Below are positions 49,904-59,104 of a DNA stretch of 64,000 nucleotides, one piece after another. Position 1 is the stretch's first letter. Every line of letters starts with the position of its first letter. The stretch lies in the NCBI RefSeq assembly GCF_030815955.1, contig NZ_JAUSXK010000001.1, positions 1,178,001 through 1,242,000 of the forward strand. Reading direction: 5' to 3'. The notes under the pieces are model-generated. The model made no database searches and was not told the DNA's origin. It was given only the letters and a program-made list of their open reading frames with translations. Made by a program: the position numbers and the translations under genes. This DNA is from Microbacterium murale (GTDB taxonomy: Bacteria > Actinomycetota > Actinomycetes > Actinomycetales > Microbacteriaceae).

Positions 49904-51499
49904 ATGCACAGCAAGGCACGTCTGTTGGCAGCCGCGTCAGCGGTGGTGGCACTGACGCTCACAGGATGCTCGGCAGGATCGACGGACGATTCCGCCGACA
50001 CCGCCGAGCCGATCCGGTACGCGGTCGAGGAGCCGGACTCGATGATCCCCGGCAACCAGTTCGGCTCGTACGCGATCCTGGAGACGATCTTCTCGCCCCT
50101 CACCGACATCAGTGAAGACGGCGAGATCGGCTACGTCGCCGCGGAATCCGTCGAGTCCGATGACGCGAAGACCTGGACCATCACCCTCCGCGAGGGCTGG
50201 ACCTTCCACGACGGCACCCCGGTCACCGCGCAGAACTACGTGGACACCTGGAACTACGCCGCCTACGGGCCCAACGCCTGGGTGAACGGCGCACAGCTGG
50301 CGAACGTCGTCGGCTACGCCGAGATGAACCCCGCGGAGGGAGAGCCGACGGCCACCGAGCTCGCCGGCCTCACAGTCGTCGACGACACCACCTTCACGGT
50401 CGAACTCGTCGCTCCCGACCGTCAGTACCCGTTGCAGCTGACGATCGGACAGACCGGACTGTACCCGTTGCCCGATGGTGCGCTGGAAGATCTTGAGTCG
50501 TGGGAGGCGAGCCCGATCGGGAACGGTCCGTTCAGCCTCGTCGACGGCTGGTCGGCCACCGACCCGATCGAGGCTGTCGCCTACGAGGACTTCGCCGGGG
50601 ACGAGCCCACGATCGACGCGGTCACGTTCGTGCCGTACCTGGACACGGCGACTGCGTACACCGACGCCCTCGCCGGCGAGATCGACATCGTCGCGATCGC
50701 AGGCTCGCAGGCCGAACAGGCGCGGGGTGAGTTCGGAGACCACGTGCATGAGCTCGATGCGCCCGGCGTCGACTTCCTCGGCTTCGATCTCGCCGATCCG
50801 CGCTTCGCGGATATCCGCGTTCGCCAGGCGATCTCCATGGCGATCGACCGCGACGCGATCAACGATGCGGTGTTCGGCGGATCACAGGTACCAGCGACCT
50901 CGCTGACCGCTCCCAGCATGCCCGGCGACCCGGCCGGCATCTGCGGCGAGTACTGCGAGTTCGACCCGGACGCCGCCAAGGCGCTGCTGGAAGAGGCGGG
51001 CGGCTTCGACGGGGAGCTGCAGGTGCACTTCATCGCCAACTGGGGTCAGGAGGATCTCTTCGAGGCCATCGCCAATCAGCTGCGCCAGAACCTCGGCATC
51101 GAGAGCGCCGTCGCCACACCGTCTGCTGACTTCGCCGCCTTCACCGACATGATCACTCAGGGCGCGGCGAACGGGCCGTTCCGTGCACGCTGGGGCGCGC
51201 TGTACCCCAGCCAGCAGAACACCCTGACTGCGGTCTTCACGCCGACGGGCGAGGGCAACTTCGGGGCGGGCGGGTATGACAACCCAGAGGTCGTCGAGCT
51301 GCTGCAGGCCGCCAACGCCGCCCCCGACCTCGAGGGGTCACTGGCCGGATACACCGCTGTGCAGGAGCGGATTCTGCAGGACTTCCCCACGGTTCCGCTC
51401 TTCGGCAACCGCTACCTGTACGTCACCTCGGACCGCATCGCTGAGCTGCACACCAACTCGGGCGCGGTCGACGTGGCCGAGATCGTCGTCGCCGACTGA
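49904..51499 (+). CDS. Peptide/nickel-type ABC substrate-binding lipoprotein (family 5)
   Basis: 531 aa from the ATG at 49904 with AAGGAGG. Signal peptide MHSKARLLAAASAVVALTL and lipobox at Cys22 (LTGC). The family-5 fold is clear: SMIPGNQFGSYAILETIFSPL, WTITLREGWTFHDGTPVTAQNYVDTW, and RQAISMAIDRDAINDAVF. Its relatives bind oligopeptides or similar. It is the first gene of an operon that encodes its own carboxypeptidase, both permeases, a regulator and a fused ATPase, so imported peptides are probably trimmed at the C-terminus in the cell. Confidence 0.92.
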   Translation: MHSKARLLAAASAVVALTLTGCSAGSTDDSADTAEPIRYAVEEPDSMIPGNQFGSYAILETIFSPLTDISEDGEIGYVAAESVESDDAKTWTITLREGWTFHDGTPVTAQNYVDTWNYAAYGPNAWVNGAQLANVVGYAEMNPAEGEPTATELAGLTVVDDTTFTVELVAPDRQYPLQLTIGQTGLYPLPDGALEDLESWEASPIGNGPFSLVDGWSATDPIEAVAYEDFAGDEPTIDAVTFVPYLDTATAYTDALAGEIDIVAIAGSQAEQARGEFGDHVHELDAPGVDFLGFDLADPRFADIRVRQAISMAIDRDAINDAVFGGSQVPATSLTAPSMPGDPAGICGEYCEFDPDAAKALLEEAGGFDGELQVHFIANWGQEDLFEAIANQLRQNLGIESAVATPSADFAAFTDMITQGAANGPFRARWGALYPSQQNTLTAVFTPTGEGNFGAGGYDNPEVVELLQAANAAPDLEGSLAGYTAVQERILQDFPTVPLFGNRYLYVTSDRIAELHTNSGAVDVAEIVVAD

Positions 51500-51513
51500 A
51501 CCGGAGCAGAACC

Positions 51514-52896
51514 TTGCACGACCCCGCAACAACGCTCGGCACGGCGGAGGACATCCTCCGCCGTGCCGGTGCGGTGCCAGACCAGACGCAGATACCCACC
51601 GTCGACGAGCTCCACGAGCGGATCGAACGGCTGCGCGCCGAGCACCCCGATCTGCTCACCCTCGAGCGCATCGGCACCAGCAGGCTCGGTGAGCCGATCC
51701 GGCTGTACCACCTGGGCTCCGGCGCACGGTCGACGCTCATCGTCGGAGCGGTGCACCCGAACGAGCCCATCGGCTCGCTGACGATCCTGCATCTGATCGA
51801 ACAGCTGCTGCACGACGACTCGTTCCGCGACGGACTCGACACGGCCTGGCACATCGTCCCCTGCGCCGATCCCGACGGGATGCGCCTGAATGAGGGCTGG
51901 TTCGCCGATCCTTCAGATCGAGAGCGATACGCCCGCGAGTTCTTCCGCCCCGCACCGGACGAGCAGGTCGAGTGGACGTTCCCCTTCGACTACAAGTCCG
52001 CATACTTCGACGCCATGATGCCGGAGACCCAGGCGCTGGCGCGGGCGATCGACAGCACCCGCCCCGATCTCTACGTGCCGCTGCACAACAGCGAGGGCGG
52101 CGGGGCGTACTTCTACCTGTCCCGCCCGCTGCCCGAGCTCTATCCGCTGCTGCACCAGGTCACGGCATCCTGCGGCGTGCCCCTGCACGCGGGCGAGGCG
52201 GAGGGCGCGCACTTCACGGTGCTCGACGAGGCGATCTACGAGATGGGCACTCTCCAGGGCGCCTACGACTGGGCCGAGGCGCAGGGCTTCGACCCCTATC
52301 CCCCTGGTTCGGCCGGCGACGCCTCGACCTCGTACGCCGCGAAGTACGGGACGCTGTCCCTGATCGCCGAGCTGCCCCAGTTCAGCGATCCGACCGCCGA
52401 CGACACGAGCCCGACCTCGACGATCTACCGTGATGCCCTGCGCGAGAGCGGTGATCTCCTGATCGAGACCGGCACCACGCTCGTCAAGCTGCTGGAGCGC
52501 GTGGAGTCTCAGGTGCGGATGGACACCGCGCTGCTGCGCGCGGCGCGGGTGTTCTCCCCGATGGCGGTGACCGCCGGTGAAGGAAACATCGCGCGGGCGG
52601 ATGCAGAGGACGACCGATTCGCGACCGTCGCAGAGGTGTCGAGCCTGGAAGGGCTCGTGGACCTGCACCGACTGCGCTGGGGCGGCATGCTGCTGCGAGC
52701 GCTGCAGGCCGAGGTCGACGCCGGCCTCGCTTCTCCCGAGGTGCGCAACACCACCAGGGACGCGCATCGCATCTTCGGCGCCTGGCTCCGCGAAGCAACC
52801 GCCAGACGCCACTCGTCGCCGATCCCCCTGGCCCGCGTCGTCGGAGTGCAGTACGGCGCGATCCTCGCCGCTCACGCCCAGCTGGAGCGCGACTGA
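51514..52896 (+). CDS. M14-family zinc carboxypeptidase
   Basis: 460 aa, TTG start with GGAG 8-9 bp upstream. Zinc ligands H-x-x-E in GAVHPNEPIGS (about residues 80-83), then a third ligand His in LYVPLHNSEGGGAYFYL, and a TLSLIAELPQF segment that includes the catalytic Glu region. No signal peptide, so it acts in the cytosol. Co-transcribed with a peptide importer, it probably removes C-terminal residues (possibly from cell-wall-type peptides) after uptake. The C-terminal 100 residues are a helical extension not needed for the fold. Confidence 0.85.
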   Translation: MHDPATTLGTAEDILRRAGAVPDQTQIPTVDELHERIERLRAEHPDLLTLERIGTSRLGEPIRLYHLGSGARSTLIVGAVHPNEPIGSLTILHLIEQLLHDDSFRDGLDTAWHIVPCADPDGMRLNEGWFADPSDRERYAREFFRPAPDEQVEWTFPFDYKSAYFDAMMPETQALARAIDSTRPDLYVPLHNSEGGGAYFYLSRPLPELYPLLHQVTASCGVPLHAGEAEGAHFTVLDEAIYEMGTLQGAYDWAEAQGFDPYPPGSAGDASTSYAAKYGTLSLIAELPQFSDPTADDTSPTSTIYRDALRESGDLLIETGTTLVKLLERVESQVRMDTALLRAARVFSPMAVTAGEGNIARADAEDDRFATVAEVSSLEGLVDLHRLRWGGMLLRALQAEVDAGLASPEVRNTTRDAHRIFGAWLREATARRHSSPIPLARVVGVQYGAILAAHAQLERD

Positions 52897-53828
52897 TGCG
52901 CATGACGGTGGGCGTGCTGCAGCGGGTCGCGGGTTTCGCGCTCGTCTTCATCGGCGTGACGTTCATCATCTACCTGGCCGTGTTCAGTCTTCCCGGCGAC
53001 GCGATCCGCGCACTGGCCGGAGACCGGCAGCTGCCGCAGTCGGTCATCGACGCGATCAACGCCAAGTACCTGCTCGACCAGCCGCTGTGGGTGCAGTACA
53101 CGAACTATCTCGGCAACCTGCTCACCGGTGATCTCGGACTCGACCTCACGGGTCGCCCCGTCGCCGACAAGCTCGCGGATCGCTGGCCGGTCACGATCAC
53201 TCTCGCGCTGACCGCATGGACGCTTCAGGTGATCCTGGGACTCGCGGTCGGCATCGTGTCGGCGCTCAAGAAGGGCACGGTGATCGACAAGGGGCTGCTG
53301 GTCATCACGATCGGGCTCAGCTGCATCCCCGTCTTCGTGTTCGGCATCACCGCGCAGATCATATTCGGAGTCCGGCTGGACTGGCTGCCAGTGGCCGGTA
53401 TTCGAGAAGGATGGCCGCTCTCGTACCTGCTTCCGTCGCTCGTGATCGCCGCGATCGGCCTCGCCTCCGTGTCACGACTGGTGCGCGGATCGATGATCGA
53501 GAACCTCGAGGCCGACTACGTGCGCACCGCCCGCGCGAAAGGCATCGGCGAAGGTCGCGTCATCGGTCTGCACGTCATGCGCAACTCCCTCATCCCGACC
53601 GCGACCTTCCTCGCCACCGACCTCGGCTTCCTGCTCGGTGGCACGGTCGTGATCGAGGGCATCTTCAACCTGCCCGGCGTCGGGAACCTGCTGTTCACCG
53701 CGATCCGCGATCACGAGGCCGCGATGGTGGTCGGAATCTCCACCGCTCTGATCCTCATCTTCCTGATCACCTCGCTGCTCGTGGATGCGATCCACGCGCT
53801 GCTCGACCCGAGGATCCGACGTGCCTGA
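52896..53828 (+). CDS. Peptide ABC permease, DppB/OppB type
   Basis: 310 aa, ATG overlapping the carboxypeptidase stop (TGATG). Six membrane helices, starting RVAGFALVFIGVTFIIYLAVFSLPGD. The coupling loop is YVRTARAKGIGEGRVIGLHVMRNSLIP and the characteristic FLLGGTVVIEGIFNLPGVGNLL follows. It forms the channel with the next permease. Confidence 0.93.
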   Translation: MRMTVGVLQRVAGFALVFIGVTFIIYLAVFSLPGDAIRALAGDRQLPQSVIDAINAKYLLDQPLWVQYTNYLGNLLTGDLGLDLTGRPVADKLADRWPVTITLALTAWTLQVILGLAVGIVSALKKGTVIDKGLLVITIGLSCIPVFVFGITAQIIFGVRLDWLPVAGIREGWPLSYLLPSLVIAAIGLASVSRLVRGSMIENLEADYVRTARAKGIGEGRVIGLHVMRNSLIPTATFLATDLGFLLGGTVVIEGIFNLPGVGNLLFTAIRDHEAAMVVGISTALILIFLITSLLVDAIHALLDPRIRRA

Positions 53829-54741
53829 GATCCCTCCCATCACCGCGAAGATTCCCGCACCGAGAACCACGGCCACCTCGCTGCCGCAGAGCACCGGGCC
53901 ATCGGCGTGGCGACTGCTGCTGCGCAGGCCACTGTTCTGGATGGCATCCATCATCCTCTTGATCATGCTCGCCTTCGCGATCGCGCCGGCCCCGTTCGCC
54001 GGATTGTTCGGCAACGGCGACCCGCGCGCCTGCGATCTCGCGGACAGCAAGGTCGAGTCGGCACCCGGCCATCCGTTCGGCTTCGACCTCCAGGGCTGCG
54101 ATATCTGGGCGGGAGCCGTCTACGGCGCCCAGGCATCGATCACCGTCGGACTCCTCGCCACCGGCATCGCACTTGCGATCGCCCTCGTGATGGGTCTGCT
54201 CGCCGGCATGGGCGGCGGAATCGCCGATTGGATCGTGTCGCGTCTGACCGAGGTCTTCCTCGGTTTCCCGTTCCTGCTGGCCGCGATCGTCGTGCTCAAC
54301 ATGTTCGGCACCCGCAACGTGCTCACGGTCGGAGTCGTACTCGGCGTCTTCGGATGGCCGATGATGGCCAGGCTGATGCGCGCGTCGGTGCGATCCGTCG
54401 CAAGAGCCGACCACGTGCTCGCCGCTCGCACGATGGGGCTCGGCGTCGGTCGCATCGTCACCCGCTACGTCGTGCCGAACGCGGTGCAGCCGGTCATGCT
54501 GATGGCGACGCTCACGATCGGCGGCGTCATCGTCGCGGAGAGCACCCTCACGTATCTGGGTATCGGGCTCTCGTCGCCGGCGATCTCCTGGGGCCTGCAG
54601 ATCGCCGCCGGCTCACGGGTGTTCCAGACGGCACCGCACGTGCTCGTGCTGCCCAGCATCATGCTGGCCGTCACAGTCCTCGCCATCGTCGCCCTCGGCG
54701 AGGAGCTGCGCACCGTCTTCGATCCGCGTGAGCGTCGATGA
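53821..54741 (+). CDS. Peptide ABC permease, DppC/OppC type
   Basis: 306 aa, GTG overlapping the DppB-like stop. N-terminal cytoplasmic tail (about 30 residues), a first helix (MASIILLIMLAFAIAPAPFAGLFGNGDPRACD), the GFDLQGCDIWAGAVYGAQASITVGLL region typical of DppC, and the coupling loop DHVLAARTMGLGVGRIVTRYVVPN. The end is EELRTVFDPRERR. Its stop overlaps the possible upstream starts of the regulator. Confidence 0.93.
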   Translation: MPEIPPITAKIPAPRTTATSLPQSTGPSAWRLLLRRPLFWMASIILLIMLAFAIAPAPFAGLFGNGDPRACDLADSKVESAPGHPFGFDLQGCDIWAGAVYGAQASITVGLLATGIALAIALVMGLLAGMGGGIADWIVSRLTEVFLGFPFLLAAIVVLNMFGTRNVLTVGVVLGVFGWPMMARLMRASVRSVARADHVLAARTMGLGVGRIVTRYVVPNAVQPVMLMATLTIGGVIVAESTLTYLGIGLSSPAISWGLQIAAGSRVFQTAPHVLVLPSIMLAVTVLAIVALGEELRTVFDPRERR

Positions 54742-54778
54742 GAGTGGGATGCTGATGGTGCAGGAGAAGGGATCGAAC

Positions 54779-55312
54779 ATGGCAGAAGAAGCCCCAGAGC
54801 AGATCGGCAAGGGCGAGCAGATCGACGAACGCGAGCAGTACCGGCGCCAGTTCGCCGAGGAGATCAGCCTGATCTGGGAGATGACCGGCACCTCGCGCAT
54901 GGACGGTCGCGTGCTCGGCTATCTGATGATCATGGATCAGCCGTACATCTCATCGGCCGATCTCGCGGCAGCCCTCAGTGCCAGCACCGGCGCGGTGTCG
55001 ATGGCGACCAGGCGCCTGATCGACACCAACTACATCCGCCGCCACTCCGTGCCCGGCGACCGCAGTCACTACTTCAAGGCGGAGGAAGACCCCTGGGGCA
55101 GCTTCCTCGCGAACGAGCGCCGCTACTTCGACCGGCACATCGCCTCGATCGACTCGGCACTGAGCTGGCTGGGCCCCGAAGAGGCGGAAGCCCGCATCCG
55201 CCTCACGAACGGACGCGACTACCTGGAGTGGATTCAGGAGTATCACCACAAGATGCTCGCCGATTGGCGCGAGCACAAGCGTGCCCGCGACGCGGGCGAG
55301 AAGAAGGCCTGA
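54779..55312 (+). CDS. MarR/GbsR-type transcriptional regulator of the peptide operon
   Basis: 177 aa from the ATG at 54779, which has AGGAGAAGGG 8-18 bp upstream. A GTG at 54728 is an alternative start. The core is a winged helix: LIWEMTGTSRMDGRVLGYLMIMDQPYISSADLAAALSASTGAVSMATRRLIDTNYIRRH, then a C-terminal dimerisation helix pair (DYLEWIQEYHHKMLADWREH). It lies between the permease and the ATPase genes, so it is part of the operon it likely regulates through the palindrome at 49773-49796. Confidence 0.85.
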   Translation: MAEEAPEQIGKGEQIDEREQYRRQFAEEISLIWEMTGTSRMDGRVLGYLMIMDQPYISSADLAAALSASTGAVSMATRRLIDTNYIRRHSVPGDRSHYFKAEEDPWGSFLANERRYFDRHIASIDSALSWLGPEEAEARIRLTNGRDYLEWIQEYHHKMLADWREHKRARDAGEKKA

Positions 55313-55314
55313 AC

Positions 55315-56965
55315 TTGACTGCGCCAAGCAGCGACCCGATTCTCCGCGTCCGGGATCTGCGCGTGCATTTCGGCACCCGCAACCCGATCGAGGTCGTGCA
55401 CGGTCTCGATCTCGACATCGCACCAGGCGAAGTCGTGGCAGTGGTCGGCGAGTCCGGATCGGGAAAGTCGGTGACCGCGCTGTCTGTGATCGGGTCTGCT
55501 GCCGGAGAACGCGCACGCCACGGGGTCGGTGAAGCTGCACGGCCGGGAGCTCATCGGGCTGAGACCCGCTGACCTGCGTCGGGTACGCGGGGCGGAGATC
55601 GCCCTGATCTCGCAGGATCCCGTCGCTTCTCTCAATCCGGTGTTCACGGTCGGCTTCCAGGTCGTCGAGGCGGTGCGTGCGCACAACCGCGGGCTCAGCG
55701 CCGGTGCTGCGCGGCAGCGGGCGATCGAACTGCTCGAGCTGGTCGAGATCCCCGATCCGAGTCGGCGCATGAAGCAGTACCCGCATGAGCTCTCCGGCGG
55801 ACAGTGCCAGCGCGTCGGCATCGCGATGGCACTGGCCTCCGATCCCCGGCTGCTGATCGCCGATGAGCCGACCACGGCGCTGGACGTCACGGTGCAGGCG
55901 GAAGTGCTCGACGTACTCGCCCGCCTCGGCCGTCGCGAAGGACGCGCTGTCCTGCTCATCACGCACGATATGGGTGTCGTCGCTGAGCTGGCCGACCGCG
56001 TCGTCGTCATGCGCGAGGGCGAGCTCGTCGAGCAGGGTTCCGTGCGCGGTGTGCTGCTGCGGCCGACGGAGGGGTATACGAAGCAGCTGCTCAGCGCGGT
56101 GCCGCGCATCGGCGAGCGCCCGGTGGCAGCCGCGCCGGAGACCGTTTCACCCCTTGTGCTGGATGTCGCCGGCCTGGAAGTCACGTACGGCGGGCGCCTG
56201 CGCGGTCGCTTCCGCGCCGTCGAAGGAGTGAGCCTGCAGGTGCACCGGGGCGAGATCCTCGGCCTGGTCGGCGAGTCAGGCAGCGGCAAGTCGACTATCG
56301 GGCGCGCGATCATCGGCGCCGCTCCCGTGTCCGATGGCTCGATCGTCGTGGATGGCATCGACATGCGCTCCGCGAGCCGAGCGGTACGTCGTGAGACGCG
56401 GCGACGGATCGGCGTCGTGTTCCAGAATCCCGCTCTGTCCCTCAACCCGCGTTACACCGTGCGGCAGAGCGTCGAAGAACCGCTCGCGGCGATCAAGGGA
56501 CTGCGCGGCAGCGCACTCAGCGAGCGCGTGGACGCCCTGCTCGAGTCCGTCGGCCTCGCCGATCGCGCCGGGCGCTACTCCCACGAACTCTCCGGCGGCC
56601 AAAAGCAGCGCGTGGCGATCGCGCGCGGCGTTGCTCTGGATCCGGCACTGCTCATCGCGGATGAGCCGACCAGCGCATTGGATGTCTCGGTGCAGGCCCA
56701 GGTGCTCGACGTGTTCCGCGAGCTTCAGGAACGGTTGAACTTCGCGTGCGTGTTCATCAGCCATGACCTCGCGGTCATCGACGAGCTCTGCGACAGCGTG
56801 ACCGTGCTGCGGCGCGGAGCGGTCGTCGAATGGGGTTCGCGTGCACAGGTGCTGCAGCACCCGTCCGATCCGTACACGCGCGCGCTGCTGGCGGCGGCCC
56901 CGGTGCCGGACCCCGATGTGCAACAGGCGCGCAGGGAGGCACGGCTGGCCGCCGTCGGCGCTTAG
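55315..56965 (+). pseudogene. Peptide ABC ATPase, fused DppD-DppF (frame-broken as sequenced)
   Basis: TTG start with AAGAAGG ahead. The first ATPase half runs ILRVRDLRVHFGTRNPIEVVHGLDLDIAPGE, Walker A GESGSGKSVTALSVIG, then breaks at GGG 55492-55494. Removing one G gives GLLPENAHATGSVKLHGRELIGLRPADLRRVRG, after which ISQDPVASLNPVF and the signature LSGGQCQRVGIAMALASDP continue to the oligopeptide C-motif. The second half has its own Walker A (GESGSGKSTIGRAIIG), LSGGQKQRVAIARGVALDP and Walker B LLIADEPTSALDVS. Both domains in one chain, about 550 aa, power the importer. Likely intact in vivo. Confidence 0.87.
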
Positions 56966-57071
56966 GCGGTCCGTCATTTCGGGTCATCAGGAATATGCGC
57001 GCGCATGGATAGGTTTAGCGTTGGAGTAACGCGGACGACGGGGTCGGCACGATTCGACCCCGAAAGGCATC

Positions 57072-57659
57072 ATGAGCACGTCCACTATCGAACGCAACGC
57101 TGAGACGGCAGTGCCCGTCCTCGACATCCTCTCGGCACGCTGGAGTCCGCGCGCCTTCGACGCCGAGACCCCGATCGACGAGGGCAAGCTCGCGTCAGCG
57201 CTGGAAGCCGCTCGCTGGTCACCGTCCGCGAGCAACACGCAGCCATGGCGGTTCATCGTGGCACGACGAGGCACCGAACTGCACGCACGCATCGAGGCCG
57301 CACTCATGGGGTTCAATCGCGAGTGGGCGGGCAACGCTGCCGTGCTGATCGCCGCTTTCGCGGAGCAGACGGATGCTGAGGGCAACCCCCGGCCGTGGGC
57401 GCAGTACGACCTCGGGCAGGCCGTGGCCCACCTCTCGGTGCAGGCGCACTCCGACGGGCTTTTCGTGCACCAGATGGGCGGCGTCGAGCGCGACCAGCTC
57501 GCAGGGCTTCCCGGCGTCGAAGACCGCTTCGCGCCGATCTCCGTGATCGCTCTCGGTGACCTCGGGGACCCTTCAGCGCTCTCCGAGAAGCTGCAGCAGC
57601 GGGAGTCCGCGCCGCGCGCGCGGCGCCCACTCGCCGAGACCGTGATCGCCTCAGCCTGA
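57072..57659 (+). CDS. Nitroreductase-family flavoprotein
   Basis: 195 aa. FMN-binding start RWSPRAFDAETPIDEGKLASALEAARWSPSASNTQPWRF, matching the nitroreductase dimer fold, with VAHLSVQAHSDGLFVHQMGGV later in the protein. It uses NAD(P)H to reduce nitro or other compounds. Physiological substrate unknown. The promoter region between the peptide operon and this gene is about 100 bp with no clear dyad. Confidence 0.88.
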   Translation: MSTSTIERNAETAVPVLDILSARWSPRAFDAETPIDEGKLASALEAARWSPSASNTQPWRFIVARRGTELHARIEAALMGFNREWAGNAAVLIAAFAEQTDAEGNPRPWAQYDLGQAVAHLSVQAHSDGLFVHQMGGVERDQLAGLPGVEDRFAPISVIALGDLGDPSALSEKLQQRESAPRARRPLAETVIASA

Positions 57660-57800
57660 ACGGACTCCCCCCTTGCGGCGACCGGGGACCGCGCCTTTAT
57701 GCTCTAGACGTGGGCACATCGGAACGGCTCGCATGGTCGACAGGCCAGTCGTGATTCCGCCTTGTGCCCCGAAATGTACGGAGACATGCGGGGAGCGGTG

Positions 57801-58844
57801 ATGCTTGGCGATCGGTACGTGGAGGCGTTTCATCAGCTGACGGCGGAAGTCAACGATGCGGGGCTGATGCGACGTCGGCATGGGTACTACTGGAGCATGA
57901 TCCTGTTCTGGGCCCTTGCCACCGTTGCGATTCTGATCGGCGTCGTCATGTTGGGCGACACCTGGTGGCAGCTGATCCTGGCCGCGCTGCTCGGCGTGGC
58001 AATGGCGCAACTCGCGTTCCTGGGACATGAAGCCGCGCACCAGCAGGCTTTCTCGTCTGCCACATGGAACGAGTGGACAGGACGGGTCATCGCCGGGCTC
58101 CTCACCGGCCTCAGTTACGGCTGGTGGGTGGACAAGCACGGCCGTCATCATGCGAACCCGAACAAGGAACGCGAAGATCCCGATGCCGAGGCCGGGGTGT
58201 TGTCCTTCACCCCGGAGGGCACCGACTCTCGCACCGGTCTGGCCGCGAGGATCGGAAAGTACCAGGGCTACTACTTCCTGCCATTGCTGCTGTTCGAAGG
58301 CTTCACCCTGCACGTCGAATCGTTCAAGAGCATCTTCACCGATAGGCATGTGACGCACCGATGGACCGAGATCCTCTTCGTCGGGATCCGCGTCCTCGGC
58401 TACCTCGCCTTCGTGTTCATCGTTCTTCCGCCAGGAATGGCCGTCGCCTTCGTCGCCGTGCAAGTGGCGGTTTTCGGTTTCCTCCTGGGTGGCGCGTTCT
58501 CTCCGAACCACATCGGGATGCCGACCGTCCCGCACGACGCCGACATCGACTTCCTCCGTCGACAGGTGCACATGTCCCGCAATGTTCGGGGCGGGCCGCT
58601 CGTGCACTTCTTCATGGGCGGCCTCGAGTACCAGGTGGAGCATCATCTGTTCCCGATGGCGCCCCGTCCCAATCTGCCGGCGTTGCAAAAGGTGGTGCGG
58701 AAGCACTGCGCCGACAATGACATCCCCTATACGGAAACCTCGTTGGCCGAGGCCTTCCGGACGATAATCGCCTATCTGAACCAGGTCGGGCTCAAGAACC
58801 GCGACCCGTACACCTGCCCGCTCGTTCGCCAGTACCGCGGCTGA
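57801..58844 (+). CDS. Membrane fatty-acid desaturase
   Basis: 347 aa from the ATG at 57801 with GGGGAG 5-10 bp before it. Membrane helices flank the di-iron histidine boxes: HEAAHQQ (about residue 76), KHGRHHANPN (about residue 113) and the C-terminal VEHHLFP (about residue 281). These are the H-x3-H, H-x2-HH and HxxHH motifs of front-end or delta-9 lipid desaturases, although no cytochrome b5 domain is attached. A ferredoxin gene follows 13 bp on and is the likely electron donor. The double-bond position cannot be read from sequence. Confidence 0.9.
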   Translation: MLGDRYVEAFHQLTAEVNDAGLMRRRHGYYWSMILFWALATVAILIGVVMLGDTWWQLILAALLGVAMAQLAFLGHEAAHQQAFSSATWNEWTGRVIAGLLTGLSYGWWVDKHGRHHANPNKEREDPDAEAGVLSFTPEGTDSRTGLAARIGKYQGYYFLPLLLFEGFTLHVESFKSIFTDRHVTHRWTEILFVGIRVLGYLAFVFIVLPPGMAVAFVAVQVAVFGFLLGGAFSPNHIGMPTVPHDADIDFLRRQVHMSRNVRGGPLVHFFMGGLEYQVEHHLFPMAPRPNLPALQKVVRKHCADNDIPYTETSLAEAFRTIIAYLNQVGLKNRDPYTCPLVRQYRG

Positions 58845-58857
58845 AGATGGAGGAGCC

Positions 58858-59076
58858 ATGAAAGTGACCGCGAACCCCACCACCTGCATAGCTTCGGGCA
58901 ATTGCAGCCGGACCGCACCCAGAGTGTTCGCGAACCTGGACGAGAACGGCGGATTCATGAGCATTCTCGACGAGCGACCACCCGAATCGGAGTGGGACGC
59001 CGTGCGTGAAGCAGAAGACCTCTGCCCGTCGGCGACCATCCAGATAGAAGAAGACGACGAAGCGGACGACGCCTGA
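58858..59076 (+). CDS. Single-cluster [3Fe-4S]-type ferredoxin
   Basis: 72 aa. Three cluster cysteines: C10 and C16 in CIASGNC, and the distal one in EDLCPSATI. The second position of the 4Fe-4S motif is not Cys, so this is the 3Fe-4S form used with P450s and desaturases. The tail is acidic (EEDDEADDA). Its gene is 13 bp after the desaturase, so the pair probably forms an electron-transfer unit. The reductase that feeds it is not in the window. Confidence 0.88.
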   Translation: MKVTANPTTCIASGNCSRTAPRVFANLDENGGFMSILDERPPESEWDAVREAEDLCPSATIQIEEDDEADDA

Positions 59077-59104
59077 CATCGGGCAGCGGACACCGAGCAG
59101 ACGG

